Assembly: GCA_030386875.1 (NCBI GenBank)
Contig: CM059563.1
Coordinates: forward strand, 31,100,139 to 31,164,138
DNA: 64,000 nt
Direction of reading: 5' to 3'
DNA from: Morinoia aosen
Taxonomy: Eukaryota > Arthropoda > Malacostraca > Amphipoda > Talitridae
The position numbers and the translations under genes were made by a program. Positions 1-11,481 of this stretch are shown in pieces (the stretch's first letter is position 1; the number at the start of each line of letters is the position of its first letter). The notes below the pieces were generated by a model. The model had not been told where the DNA came from, searched no databases, and saw only the letters and a list, made by a program, of their open reading frames with translations.

Positions 1-2103
1 CTCGTAATCAGCTTTCATGTTTTTATATGCATTTAAAATGGCCTTTTCTCAGCGCACCATTCAATATGAGAATGTGCATCTTTGTTTCGAGATGTCAGCA
101 TTTGTTTTCCATGCAGTGCTGCGTGGCTGGTCGTAAGCTTCTTTGATCGCCTTACATGTAGAGATCCTTTCACTGCTCGCTAAGACCCCTTCAGTTTACT
201 TGAGCTGGTCTGATTTCATGCACGAATGCGAGTCTGCACCTTAATTCTAACTAAACACAATGAACTGAGCGACGTCTTCAACGCGTAATTAAAATTGAAT
301 ATGTCGGTGTATTTTTACTGTGTCGCAAAAGAGCTAATGCGGAGAATAACAATGATGTTATTGTCATGTGTGTGTATTCTCTGATATCACAATAATTACC
401 ACTCAATCGCTCATTGACATTTTCCCGTTTTAATGAAGTGATACCTCTGGAGTCTCCCTCAAGATGATTGAGATGAAGCGATATCGTGAGGCACATTGGC
501 GATTGATTACAGATGGATTGGAGTAGATGTATCACCTATACGAGTAGATGCAGAGGTTTTAAAAATGAAACCGAGCTGAACGGAATCTTAAACTGTTAAG
601 ATCATACAATATGATGGCATAAAGTATCTAGTGTGGAAGTATACATTGAAAAATGTTGGAGCCGATCGTTTTCTTATGAATGTTGTTTGCTAGTTGGAAG
701 TTGGTTATGGCTGGTAAATTTTAATGCTAATGACCAAAGTTTTCGTTTGTTCTTGATTGTGAAAAGGATTCAAAAGTCCAATGCTCGGTCATCGTTTACA
801 TCTGAGATGCTTGTTTTTTATTTGTTGTTATATTCTGATTATTGAAAAGCGTTCAATTGTAAACTGTATACATAGCATGGCATTTCAGCACCTATAGCGT
901 TAGTAAAATTTCTGTCATGTATTCATCGAAGAAATTTAGACATTTGGTGGATGATAGTTTGGTCATACGATTATTACGAGGCTGAAAAAAATGTCTGGAC
1001 TCAGTAGGAATTTTCCATAGAACCGGTGAATTAGCCTCAGGGAGATGTGCCGGTAGTGGCTGTCTTCGTCCGTATGCCTTTGTCAACTAGAACTCCTCGC
1101 TGGTAACCCTAAAGTTACTCTCTAGAAAATCAGCCACACTTGTTGTGTTGCGGGTGTAGATTCGTGGTTAGTTAAGCTTTGACTACATAATTCTTCACTT
1201 CTCTTTTTAATTTTTAGGAAAGGCCGACTTGCGATACCATCCTCTTGCACGAGTGCTTTCGTCTTTGTCACTCTATTATCGTTTCACTATACCGTCATAT
1301 CGATATCCTTACTTGTACGATACTTTTGTCAGCAAAGCGAGCTGTGCCAACTGAGACTTGAAATTTTGCGCCCTTGCGCGCCTCTTGAACTTCACTGAAT
1401 TTCTCTGCGATAATCACTTAACTGACCGGAAGCGGAGGCAACACTCTAACTAAATAAATGAATGAACAAATAAATCTCGTGACATCTCTCCGTGAGCTCC
1501 CTCGATGTAGCGAGGGGTGCCCGGACGCCAAGTCGCGCATAATTCACTCCCCGCTCCACTACCTCCCCATACTCGGCTGCTCCCACGTCCTGGGAAAACA
1601 TCATCGTGCGTAGCACAGTATTTACGACGGTAGGAAACCTAAGCCAGCTACGCACATACTGAGAAATTTCTTAAAGCATCGTCATTATAGGATTTTTTCT
1701 TAAAGGGCTGTGTGGAGTCAACGTGGAAAATGAGGGGAAAGCTACCGAGAAAATGACCCTGACGAAGAACGAGAGAGGGAGAAGGAATGGCAGCGAAAAT
1801 ATAAATGCTGCTTTCAGCGTTTTTTCATTGATGTGAAAAGCTGAGAAACATTCGACGGAATGAGCATCAAATCTTAACAGAACAATTTTCTTCAATTAAC
1901 GAACATTTTTATTCCCACGGTATCTAAAGTTACGGAAATTAAAAGTCTTGTGTACCGCCAACGTAACCCAAAACAGGGCACCAGAATATTTTACCAGCTC
2001 GTTCAGGACCAGGCCCATTCTGTATGGGCAAAAACAACAAATCCCGCTAAGCGATTCAATCCAACGGTAACAAAGCACGTAAGCGTTTACTCACCGGCAA
2101 AAC
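1..2103. other. Unique non-coding DNA, no gene recognised
   Basis: The open frames here are short (60 to 85 codons), overlap on both strands and resemble no family I know. An A-rich simple repeat of AAT/AAATGAAT type lies near 1451-1474. A G+C-richer patch at about 1370-1640 could be regulatory, but nothing in it is diagnostic. A pyrimidine tract ending in TTTTTAG at 1218 is followed by about 48 codons without a stop. This is weak evidence for an exon and I do not call one. Confidence 0.6.
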
Positions 2104-2111
2104 TATAAAAG
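2104..2111 (+). promoter_or_regulatory. Candidate TATA box
   Basis: The octamer TATAAAAG is a strong match to the metazoan TATA consensus. Transcription would start about 30 bases downstream, near 2135. The interest comes from context: about 245 bases downstream a near-ideal splice donor (GTAAGTAT at 2351) could end a first exon. No convincing initiator (TCAGT-like) is visible at the expected start. TATA-like octamers also occur by chance in A+T-rich DNA, so this is a hypothesis. Confidence 0.25.
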
Positions 2112-2134
2112 AACCAGAGTGTATTCGCGAGTAG

Positions 2135-2350
2135 TAGACGGATAACCTTCTCCCTGTGTTGGAACTTTGATTAATGAAGTTTTATGGACGCCATCCATCT
2201 GGAGGTGGTGGTGTGAGAGTCCAATAAAAGTCAGCTTTAAGTTCTCTGCAGGAACCAAGAGTCGCTCGCTAGATAACAATCATTAGGAAGTCGCAGCCCT
2301 CGCGCCTACAACGCCGAGCTCTTTAGACCCGATATTAAATGACTCAGAGT
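2135..2350 (+). other. Candidate first exon (mostly 5' UTR)
   Basis: This is the segment between a TATA-like box at 2104 and a strong splice donor, GTAAGTAT, starting at 2351. It is richer in G+C than its surroundings. It holds two short upstream ATG frames (about 17 codons from about 2175 and about 10 codons from about 2185), each closed by a stop. A third ATG at 2339 opens four codons (MTQS) that run exactly to the donor. Joined to the candidate exon at 2719, that frame stays open across the small exon. The base before the donor is T, which is not the preferred G. I recognise no protein, and the call rests on signal geometry only. Confidence 0.22.
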
Positions 2351-2718
2351 GTAAGTATCACTTTTTCTAGTGTGCCATATTGTCGCTTTCGTCCTCGTAA
2401 TGAAATACTTCCACTACCGACGCTGGCCATAGAGATATACTCTATATGTATCTATCGTTAGCCCTCCACGTCACGAGTATGAAATGAAATCTTCCTTCAA
2501 TATTATTTCGCCAAAGTTTTTATAGCAGGGATTAAACATATTTAAGCGGCTGCGTGTTAAATTGATGATATCCACGAGCGTAGTTGCTAAATTATTCCGA
2601 ATACTTTTGGTGGTCGGAGTTCATTAATTGTGCTTGAATTCAAGTTTCTTTTCACTGGGAATTCTTTTGAACAGCGCACGGGGATAATATAATCAATAAT
2701 TCTTTTTTTTCTTTTCAG

Positions 2719-2761
2719 GTACGTTGCTCGAAAATGATTGCGGCTGCTTGTACGACGTACT
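2719..2761 (+). other. Candidate 43-nt microexon or recursive-splice exon
   Basis: A long pyrimidine tract (2697-2718) ends in TTTTCAG, an excellent 3' splice site. The segment ends at a donor, GTGAGTAT, starting at 2762. Its first six bases, GTACGT, themselves read as a 5' splice site, so the upstream edge is a juxtaposed 3'/5' splice site. That is the layout of recursive splice (ratchet) points in long insect and vertebrate introns. Two of the three frames are open through the 43 bases, one reading TLLENDCGCLYDV and one VRCSKMIAAACTTY. I do not recognise either peptide. The segment could be an ordinary microexon, a recursive-splice exon, or chance. Confidence 0.35.
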
Positions 2762-2767
2762 GTGAGT

Positions 2768-5700
2768 ATAATTTTTTAGGATTTTATTTTTAAAAGAAAG
2801 AGAGCTTAAGCTATCGATTGAAAGCTTATGAAGAAGAAAACGGTTAGTGCTATACTCACCCAAAGTCACTTAAAAGAACCGTGTGTATTAGAACTAACCG
2901 TGGCTTCACCACGTCGTTAAATTTGAGCTTCACTCGCTTATGAATGAAGCAGAACTTTCCTGCTGGTACTGTAGCCACGGAACTCTTTGTGTTGGAAATA
3001 CTTCATGGAACTTCAATAAATCAAAAATTGTGTTCGACTTTGAGCATTGGACTGGTTAATTACGACTCGCGTAATTAACCGTTACAGATGACCAACATTT
3101 TGCTCCTCTCTGCGATGTGTGGACGATGACAAGCTCCGACATCGGTGGCTATTTTGCGCCCGTGTTTGCCGGTCGCCAGGTCCTAGTTTTTTGCTTCAAA
3201 AGTTTCGGTAATTACATGAAACTTCGAGTTCCATTCTTTTTTTAATTTTGCTGCTCATTTTCGGCTGGGAAATTATGATAGTCGTGGTTAAAAATTTACT
3301 TCATTTTAATGAATATTCAACTTCCAAGAAATAAGTTCATCGAGGCGGATTTCTACCGCTCAGTCGCAACTGAGTTGTGTTTGTATATACTGTATAAACG
3401 CAAAATTTTTCACTCTTATTCTTATTTATAAATGTGTAAAATAATTTACGAAATTGTGATTTGAGCAATTATAAGTGGAATATCAAACGAAGTTTATTTA
3501 AGGTTTTTCAGAGTAACTTTTTTCTCGGAAGTTTGTAAGAACCACGCACTCTTGGTGGAAAATTCATTAAATCAAAGTCTTAAGTGTATGTTGCTCTTGT
3601 AAGCTATAGTATATTTTCCATCCTTAGTTACATTCTTGTTCTCTCATTCGGTCCATTTAGTTTTGTATTTGTAAATTTAAACCTGCTCACTAATGCTGAA
3701 AATATATTTCTTTATTCATCTTTAAAGATAAGCTGGCAAAGAAACCTGGAAATGTTTTTTGTTACGTCGCAACGATTTTAGCTATACAATAAATCCAGAA
3801 CAAAGCTGAGAGCGAGCCCTTCCTGAATTCTACAGTTAGAAAATATTGCGGCTTGCTCGGACGTGAATATCTCGCTAATCGTGCCTACAGATTTTGCCTA
3901 GCAGTTGAATGAATTTTTTTATGCTTAATTGGCCATTCCTTGCTTTATTGTACCATCGGTGCAAACATTGAGGCCAGTTTTTTTTTGTTCATTGTTTAAA
4001 ACTGAATTTATTTTCTTAGAGCGCACTTGGATAAATTATGCATGCAGAATGTTGGTCGAGAGAACAATTTCTAATCACTGGAGGCACATCAAGCAATTGT
4101 AAAACCATTTTTCTGATGAATAAGTATTTTTTATTCGCGATCACTCGTTTGAAAGTGAAGTTCATGAGCTCTAGGCATTAAACAGAAGGTTGTGCACTCG
4201 CTCTTTATGCTAACTTAGTCATCTGGTAATGAATATCATCCGTAAAATTTATTCTCAAGCTGCTTACAAATATTTTATGCTGCTGGGTTTTAAGTTTCCG
4301 GAGTCAGAACTTGCTGGCATACATGTGTGTACGATATTGTACATGTTATATGTACAGTTTCGAAATAGCAGTTGTTTATAACGCGGCGTAGCGCACTGGA
4401 ACACCGCTTAATTTATGCACCATCGCTTCGCTGATTGGGGCTTATGTTTAAAACATTCAATATCATTTAGAAATTTATTCTGTACCGTTAAAAATATCTA
4501 CAATTTGTGTATGTCCGTTTTAAAAGTTTTTATGCACAGAAATAATTTTTACCTCGAATTTGTGAGTATCTCTTTGTTCATTTAATGTATAGATTAAAGA
4601 GCTTGTATAAGGCCTGTTGAACGCGTTTATATTTTAGTTTTTATAGATTCTAGAGTTCTCGTCCATCATTTAGCTAAATGTTTGTATAAGACATGCGACT
4701 CGCCCTTTGTTCCAAAGAAAATGTAAAATTTGTGGGGCCTAAGTAGATGTTGTGAGTCGCCACCGCTTGCTGGCGTTGGTTTCATCGCAGTGCCACAAGT
4801 GTGCGTGGAGGCTTGTATTGTTGGAAATTTTGGTCATGCTTTATTCTAGGTTTTGTGGTTCGGTCATTGTTTCTTCGTTAGTGTTCTGTCATCGTAATTC
4901 TTCAGTGGTTCGGTCAAAGGTCGTATTCAGCGATTCGTCAGTGGTTCTGCAATCGTTCGTCGACGGTGGTTCGCTCATCACTCGAGGCCAGCGAGCGCAA
5001 ACTTAATTTAGCTCGTTTTCAATAACACTGTGTGTGTGTAAGCTTGATTTGGGCGAGCTTGAAGCCCGCTGTGTTTCCTGCCATTCTCTCCAAGGGTCGA
5101 ACTTCAAAAGGGACTTTTGTTTCGCCCAGCGTCGTGCAGCGCTCGTTACTTAGCCTTGGTGGAGGCCCTCATTCTTCTGCCCTAGCGGCCCACGGGCTCT
5201 GCAAATGAACGAAAAGAATATTTTCACAGAGCGAGTTTTGCTGAATTCAGACATACTTATTCACTTAGTACCCGGATATAATTATTCAGCATTATTGCCA
5301 TTCTTGATTAACTCGACATAATCCCTGAAATTAAAATTTTATGTTCGCAAATAGGATGAAAACTCTTTTAAATTGTCTTAGTTTATTTTTTTTGTTATAA
5401 TTATGCAATTCATCGGGGGTATTCCTCGGAGGGATAAAACTATTGTATCAATGGGAATTAGCGCTCCGAGGGATAAAATGTGAGGCCCCGAGCTGAGAGT
5501 TGGGTAGGCCTTCTTTTTTGTTGAAATAAAATGTTTTTAGTTTTCTTGAGAACCCTCTTTTTCTGATTCTCTAACATCCTGGTTTTTAGCATCTCTGACT
5601 TTCTTGTTCAACTTTTTTCTTGCTTCCTTTGGTTATTTTGTTCTGGTTATTATGTGCACGGCTTGTGCGGAAATACACCTTGTGCATACGTACATTCCGC

Positions 5701-6632
5701 TTCCTTAACTCCATTCTAAATGGTGCCCTCAATTTCTCTTTGAACATCTTCGTTGCAGTATGAGAGGCTGAAACTAACTTATAATAAATCAGTTATTCAC
5801 CGGCTGTAAGATTCTTTGAGACAAATTAATGAATTTTTTTAGAATGAGTGCGCTTTTTGACCTATCACTGCACCTTGAACAGAGGATCTATTTTATCGCT
5901 ACATTTCTCCAGTTGTGTTACAACAATTTATGCTTTCCGACGCAATAAACTTTTCATTAACTACGATATCGCGGAGGCTACCATACATCAACGAGCGGAG
6001 GAGCTCAAGAGCGTCTGGTCTGAGATTCTTCATAAAATCTTGGGAAATTTCAGAGCGGGCTTTTCTGTGGACAAGACAGAGGGCCTCCAGAGCATGAGGG
6101 AGGCTGCGGCCCGACTTTCGGTAATGTTGTTAGGCTCGCAGGAGGACGCAATTTACTGGCAATTTGGCCCGGAGCTCCCAGTCCCCTCAATGACGACTCA
6201 TTTACTTTGTGTCCGTAAAGTTTCTTCAAAGAGCGATTGGGCTTGGCCGGTCACAATTTAATTGTTCTTAATTCGATGTCTGCGAGTAACGATACTTGAG
6301 CATCTGGTGGGGATCTTTCTGAACTCTAACTCACCCTGGACTCTTTTTTGATTTTGTTTTATAGATTTCTTAGTGGGCCTTGAGATCAGTAAGTTTTAAT
6401 TTAACTGACTCTCTCGCGGCGCGCTGAGAGTAAAGATTCTGTTGCGTGTCACGGGGACTTCGCGCTCCTCAGAGGCCGTGACCCCTCCCGCTGATTGTAG
6501 CATGAGAGTCTGTTGTGGGTAACGCACTGCGACGGATTAGGCCTTGTTTCCCCAATTGTTCTATTTGTCAGTAGCATTTATACATGAACTTGATGTATGA
6601 GTGTTCATTTTAGGTCCGTTGAGCTCTGCCTC
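2768..6632. other. Unique non-coding DNA, no gene recognised
   Basis: No frame here has recognisable homology. The longest, 137 codons at 5848-6261 on the plus strand, shows no domain or motif I know. The DNA is A+T-rich apart from G+C-balanced patches near 5040-5210 and 5990-6560. If the candidate donor at 2762 is real, this stretch is intron. A short direct repeat (GAGGGATAAAA) occurs near 5429 and 5470. Confidence 0.55.
4853..4985 (+). repeat. Degenerate short tandem repeat of TTCGTCAGTGGTTC type
   Basis: Three to four imperfect copies of a motif built from TTCGTCAGTGGTTCNGTCATCG follow one another with spacers of variable length. The copies are visible as TTCGTTAGTGTTCTGTCATCG, CTTCAGTGGTTCGGTCA, TTCGTCAGTGGTTCTGCAATCG and GGTGGTTCGCTCATCACTCG. 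The units have diverged and are not in register, so this looks like an old tandem expansion. An 84-codon frame at 4752-5006 covers it, but its composition follows the repeat and I do not treat it as a gene. Confidence 0.45.
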
Positions 6633-7848
6633 TGTTATGGTGCCTTCTCGTATGTCACTCTTTATTCTCTTTTCATCTTTTTCGTATAAATGGCTCTCTT
6701 TTGATGGTCGTGATTTATTAATCACTTTCTTTTATTTTTGGTTAACGTAGATAAAGTGGGACTTTTCAATGTCCATGAATTTAATTAGTGAGCAAGTATC
6801 GAATTAATGTGAATGGTAGCAATTGATATAAATTGGTAGCGTGGAGTATCTCTCCACAGATCATGATAACTCATCTTCCTAACCAGCAGGAAATTATACA
6901 CAATCGCACATCGATATTTATTCCCTAATCTCATTACAAAAGGATATTCTAAAAGTGAAGTAGACCTAACGCACTAAGTTACATTTTATTAATATTTTTA
7001 ATAAACGCTGATGGCAAGGACACAATATGCTGAAGGCAAACGATTACATAAGCTGAAGGCAAAGACATAATATATGCTGAAGGCAAAAACGAATTAAGTG
7101 AATGCTAAAGGCATAATAACGATAATCCTACGCCCAGAAGGGAGGCAATGAGGATGTTACCTAATGGACATATGACATGATGGACTTAGCTTTGTTTCGA
7201 AATCCGGAAGATGGCTATATCGTGTGTACGCCGAGGCATTTATCAATTACTTTAATTTAACAGGTATGAGGAATCACTAGTGGTACACATTTCAAAGGAG
7301 AAAACGATGCCCAGCCCGAAGGCAGGCATTCAAGATGCGTTAAGGCGTCCTTTCTCTGAGGGAGGCCTCGGACGTACTGACTCTTGCGCTGGGAGCTTAC
7401 CCTCTCGGTCGTTCAGCGTCACGCCCTTCTCAAAGCGGTAGCTTACATTGTAATCTTAATACAGATTATTCCTCAATCAAGCGATTATGCACGACTTTAG
7501 CGTATCGAATTATATAAGCAAAGGGAAACATTAATTCTCGCTAACCGCACAAATGATCTAATTAACATGGGCTATTGAATAATGACAGAAATATCAGTGA
7601 AGAATCTCTCTTGTGTCGGTATTCGGCAGCTCCTTCAGTCCGTTGATGTCTTTGCTTCTTCCGCGATCTCGGAGTCGACGTAGAGGAGATATAAAGGGGA
7701 AGAAGAATAACTACTTAGAACGATTCGCGAAGTCTGATAACCGTTTCCCGAAGCACACGACGTCTCTCCTCGGCTGCTTTGGATCATCCTGAACATATAG
7801 AGGCGTCCCTCGTTCTGAAGATCCTTACGTTGTGATAAGATCACAACA
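6633..7848 (-). repeat. 3' LTR of the retrotransposon
   Basis: This 1216-bp terminal repeat reads TGTTATGG at its plus-strand start and CACAACA at its end. By eye, line by line, it equals the repeat at 11482-12697 except at the fourth and ninth bases (T for C at 6636, T for A at 6641). It contains imperfect GCTGAAGGCAAA repeats at about 7010-7110 and a TATATAA-like box near 7512-7518 that could serve as promoter in either orientation. AATAAA motifs lie on the minus strand. Small frames inside it (for example 69 codons at 7635-7844 minus) recur identically in the other LTR and are not genes. Confidence 0.9.
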
Positions 7849-7860
7849 AAATCTCCCCTT
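7849..7860 (-). other. Polypurine tract of the retrotransposon
   Basis: On the minus strand AAGGGGAGATTT lies directly against the TG that opens the 3' LTR. In LTR retrotransposons this is the position of the RNase H-resistant purine primer for plus-strand DNA synthesis. Position and composition both fit. Confidence 0.75.
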
Positions 7861-10800
7861 GTTGGCGATGAAGACGATCTCCTGATCGTTGACTTTCTCT
7901 ACAGCTTTTGCGTGCCAGTGGGGGGGGGGAGGAAGACGTTGATAAGTCAGATCTTTTATTTTTTGGTATATCCACGTATCCAGCTGTGATGATTTTACGG
8001 CAGCGATTACTGAGTTTGTTCTTCTGTCGAACTCTGATTTGAAACCTCCAGACATGACCAAGTCCTCCGTCCGTTTTTGGCAAACGTTGTTCCCCGCAGA
8101 AAATGGCGGAGGCTTCCTCAGCTCGCAGAATATTTCTAGAAAATATTCAATGAAATAAAAATTTCATTAAAGGACACGGGACAATTAAAGTCTCGGTCGC
8201 CGTGATCATACTTCAGCAGCATCCAATTATGTGGAAGGATAGACATCCTCGCAATGCCTGTGTTCAAGAAAGTCATTTTAACCGCGCCTTATCATACACG
8301 ATCTCCTTCGCGATGGGGTTTTATTTTTGAGTCCTGAAGACTTCTTTTAAACAGCCACGAAGACACGCCGATGTCGCAAGAAGATCATCAAAATCTTTGT
8401 AGTTGTAGTTCATTTCGCTGTTCATGATGCGCTGGTATATCCCGGAGCTTCGTCGTAGTCGTGTTCCTTCTTCTTCTTGCCGATGTTATCTCCACTCAGG
8501 TTCCGTGATTCGAAATATCCTCCCAGATAATTTTAAAGTAGTTGACCCAGTCAACTGGCGGACCGTTTTCTCTCGTCGTTTTCCTCGAGGTCGTGCGTTG
8601 AGCTTAGACTGTTCTTGTCGCTGAAGTATTGCCAAGCAGCGTCTGAGCGGACCATTTTCTACGACGTTTTCTCCGCACTCGTGCGTTGAGCTCGTCGGAG
8701 TGTTGTTGTTGTTGTTGCCGCCAATGCCCCGTTGTTGCGTCGCCGCTGCCACGTCCACGTCCGAGCCATGTCGACACTTAGCGGGACCACGTGAACGCGA
8801 AGTCCGCCGCAAGTGTGGTAGCTTAGGCACCGAGGTAGAGAGTGGGCTGGTTGTGTGGGGCTGGTAATGAAGACGCAGCAGTCCACCCCGTCCGCTCGCA
8901 GAGTCCACGGCATCAGCTGAAATTACCGTTATTGTTATTTATCGTTCTTGTGAATTTTATTCATTCCCAGACAAGCCACCATCACACGCGGACATATGCC
9001 CAAACATCTCGTCTCATACCACCCTTCTGTGCTTACAAACAGGACAGACATTGAGCTTAAACCTATTTCGGTACTTCCACTGTTCGCTTATGACGTTAAA
9101 CTCTAAAACATTTCGTAGAGAGGAAAAACAGAATTTCCCTAGTATTACATTCACGTTGAGTGTGTCATATGACAAAGTACTCCTGCGATCAAATTAATAT
9201 CAAGGGTGTTTTCACCATGATCGAATTTTAAATTCGTTACAAACTCCATTTTTCAGATGACGAGATATTTCATCATTTAAATCACATGACGCTGATGTTT
9301 ACGCTATCACCCGATTTCGGAGAAGTATTTTACGTGCATAAAGCGTGACTCAATACCTTTAGGTCGTGATTTGTTAACGAAAAATTTTTTTCACATGACA
9401 AGTAAGTTCAAATTTTTAAATGAATGAAATTATTACACACTGACGCTACTATTTATCGTATGTTCATAATACTACCTCAAATTTTAATTCATTAAGTAGT
9501 TTATTCTAAGTTCCAGATTATCAAGTCATTCAGTGTAATAGAATTACTGCATAAAGTAGTGATCAAAAGACGGCGAGTATCCAAGTCTGGTATCGAGCTC
9601 GCGAGGTAAAGCATGCTCGTATGACCGTTAGGCCTTTTCTTTGAACGAGAGCGAAGAAGAGAGCTAGCCGAGGGTTCAAGGAATAGAACAAGGGGGAGAG
9701 AGGGTGCGAGGTAGCGGCAGCCTCAAGCTAAGCGATGTTTGGGGATTTGTCTCAAGACACATCGAGCTTAAACTACGTTCCCGTTTCGAAGTGGTATCAT
9801 AATCTTATACGATGCGAAGCAAAATTTTTAAATAGTGCATTCACGTTGAGTAAGTCATTAACAAAATGTTCCAGTAAATTTAAATTGAACGTGAAGCGTA
9901 CATCAATAAAGATCACAAATTTATTTCATCCTAAATTCCAGTATTATACTGTTGAGATATTTTAAATTCTCATAACGTTCTCCTCGTTGAGAGATAATTT
10001 TGATGAACATAAGTGATTCAATTATTTAAATCGTGTTCGAGAAAATAAAATTTGCATATGTAAATTCAAAATCTTAAATCAACTATGATTATTTACGTTA
10101 CCACGCATCATGTTTACAATGTTATCTTCGCACTAAACATTTACCTCTACTAAATTCAAGTTTATCATATAAGTTTTCGAGGTGCTGTTGATCGAGATAG
10201 AATTCGTGAAGCGATCGTTACAGTTGGAACAGAAAAAAGGGAGATGGAGATCGAGATGGAAGAGAGGGAGAGAGGTGAGCTCGCAGCTGTCGGAGAGGAG
10301 GGCGTTGTACAGGGTTGTTTCATAACAAGCCGGGCGTACTGTGCACAGACTCAGGCCTGAATCCCACATAGCTAGCTGGTCTCGCATTCCTCCCCATCTC
10401 AACATGCACACTCAAGCAACATTCATGATGATTATATGGGTCAAATATATGGTCAAAATAGTACATTGAAGTCGTAATCTACACACGGACATCCGAATGA
10501 AAGTTGCCCTATTTTTAGCATTATGACATCTGTGATAATTACACGAACGTGAACTCTAGTAGCGTAAATACTTTCTGTTTATATGAAGTTTACTTCCGAA
10601 TGAATTTTGTTCTGCGTATAAATATGATCGAATTTTAAGTATGCGATTTACTGAACGTCATTTATAAGTCGAATATAAAGGAATGTCTCAAATTATTACA
10701 TTTCATATAAGTATGATTTTGCGATACGAAGATTTAGAGTTTAAAATGAATAACACGTTAACTTGTTCATCATAAATTAACAAGTTGGATTCGATGCGTC

Positions 10801-11453
10801 CGTTATTCTCGGAGTTGCCTTGGCTCCATTCAAACAAATCAGAAACAAAATGGCGAAAAGTGCGTCAGTCTAGAGTTGGTCATATGGTAAATTGAAGAAC
10901 TTTATATAGCATATTATCATTATTTCCACATAAATCCACGAAGCACAGTTTAGACGAATAATACACTAGATTGAATGACAAAAAAACATTAAATTCGCAT
11001 TAAGTAATCAAAATGGTTTTGATAAAATAGTCGAATCATCGGATTCTACGTATTTCAAACGGCTTGACATATTAAAAGAATTCATACGCAATGATCAATG
11101 CACACCTACTAATGGTTGATACATGAAGTAAATTTTAATTAGTTATTAAAATAAAGTTCACACGTAAATGGTAAATTATAAATGCATGATGAATTGTTTC
11201 ACAGAAATGAAATAGAAAGTAAAATAAACACAAAGCGATAATGGATTCACAGAAATGAATTAGAATTTTAGCAAACAAGTTTATATGAATATGAGATATT
11301 CGATAGATTACACAAATATCCTAACGTAGAGATGAAATTATCAAGATCTGTTGGAGGTTTATTTAATTTATTTTGTTTTGCAGGCACGAGCTTTATTTTT
11401 ATTTCGGAGGGAGTGAGCAAGGGAAATTTAACTCTTATTATAAAGAATAGGAG
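7861..11453 (-). other. Internal region of the retrotransposon, no recognisable coding capacity
   Basis: No retroviral-type protein motif is visible (no zinc knuckle, no YXDD, no integrase pattern). On the minus strand the longest frame, 140 codons at 8486-8908, is basic, contains a five-Asn run from a GTT microsatellite, and has no homology I recognise. Other minus frames are 78 codons (7825-8061) and 92 codons (10133-10411). A run of ten Gs sits at 7920-7929. From about 9060 to 11330 the sequence is very A+T-rich with diverged internal repetition, for example ATTCACGTTGAGT near 9153 and again near 9838. The G+C-rich block at 8400-9000 contrasts sharply with this and may have a separate origin. 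Confidence 0.6.
8558..8706. repeat. Diverged two-copy tandem duplication inside the retrotransposon
   Basis: A segment beginning GCGGACCGTTTTCT at 8558 is repeated beginning GCGGACCATTTTCT at 8647, an offset of 89 bases. Both copies continue through a GTTTTC stretch to GTGCGTTGAGCT. The second copy leads into a (GTT)n microsatellite at about 8702-8717. This lies in the G+C-rich part of the internal region and overlaps the 140-codon minus frame. Confidence 0.6.
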
Positions 11454-11479
11454 TCAAATCCCACCCCCGCTGCCCACCA
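11454..11479 (-). other. Primer binding site, tRNA-Leu-like
   Basis: On the minus strand, two bases after the 5' LTR ends in CA, the sequence TGGTGGGCAGCGGGGG continues into GTGGGATTTGA. Eukaryotic tRNA-Leu with anticodon UAG ends in CCCACCGCTGCCA plus CCA, whose complement is TGGTGGCAGCGGTGGG. The match is good apart from extra Gs in two short runs. The tRNA assignment rests on recalled tRNA sequence and on position, and should be tested against the host's own tRNAs. Confidence 0.7.
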
Positions 11480-11481
11480 AA

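Noticed and set aside
5848..6261. 137-codon plus-strand frame as a host gene
   Set aside because: No recognisable domain, no promoter or splice context, and a shorter frame overlaps it on the same strand; it is compatible with chance.
7635..7844. 69-codon minus frame duplicated at 12484-12693
   Set aside because: Both copies lie inside the LTRs, so the duplication reflects the repeat and not a gene pair.
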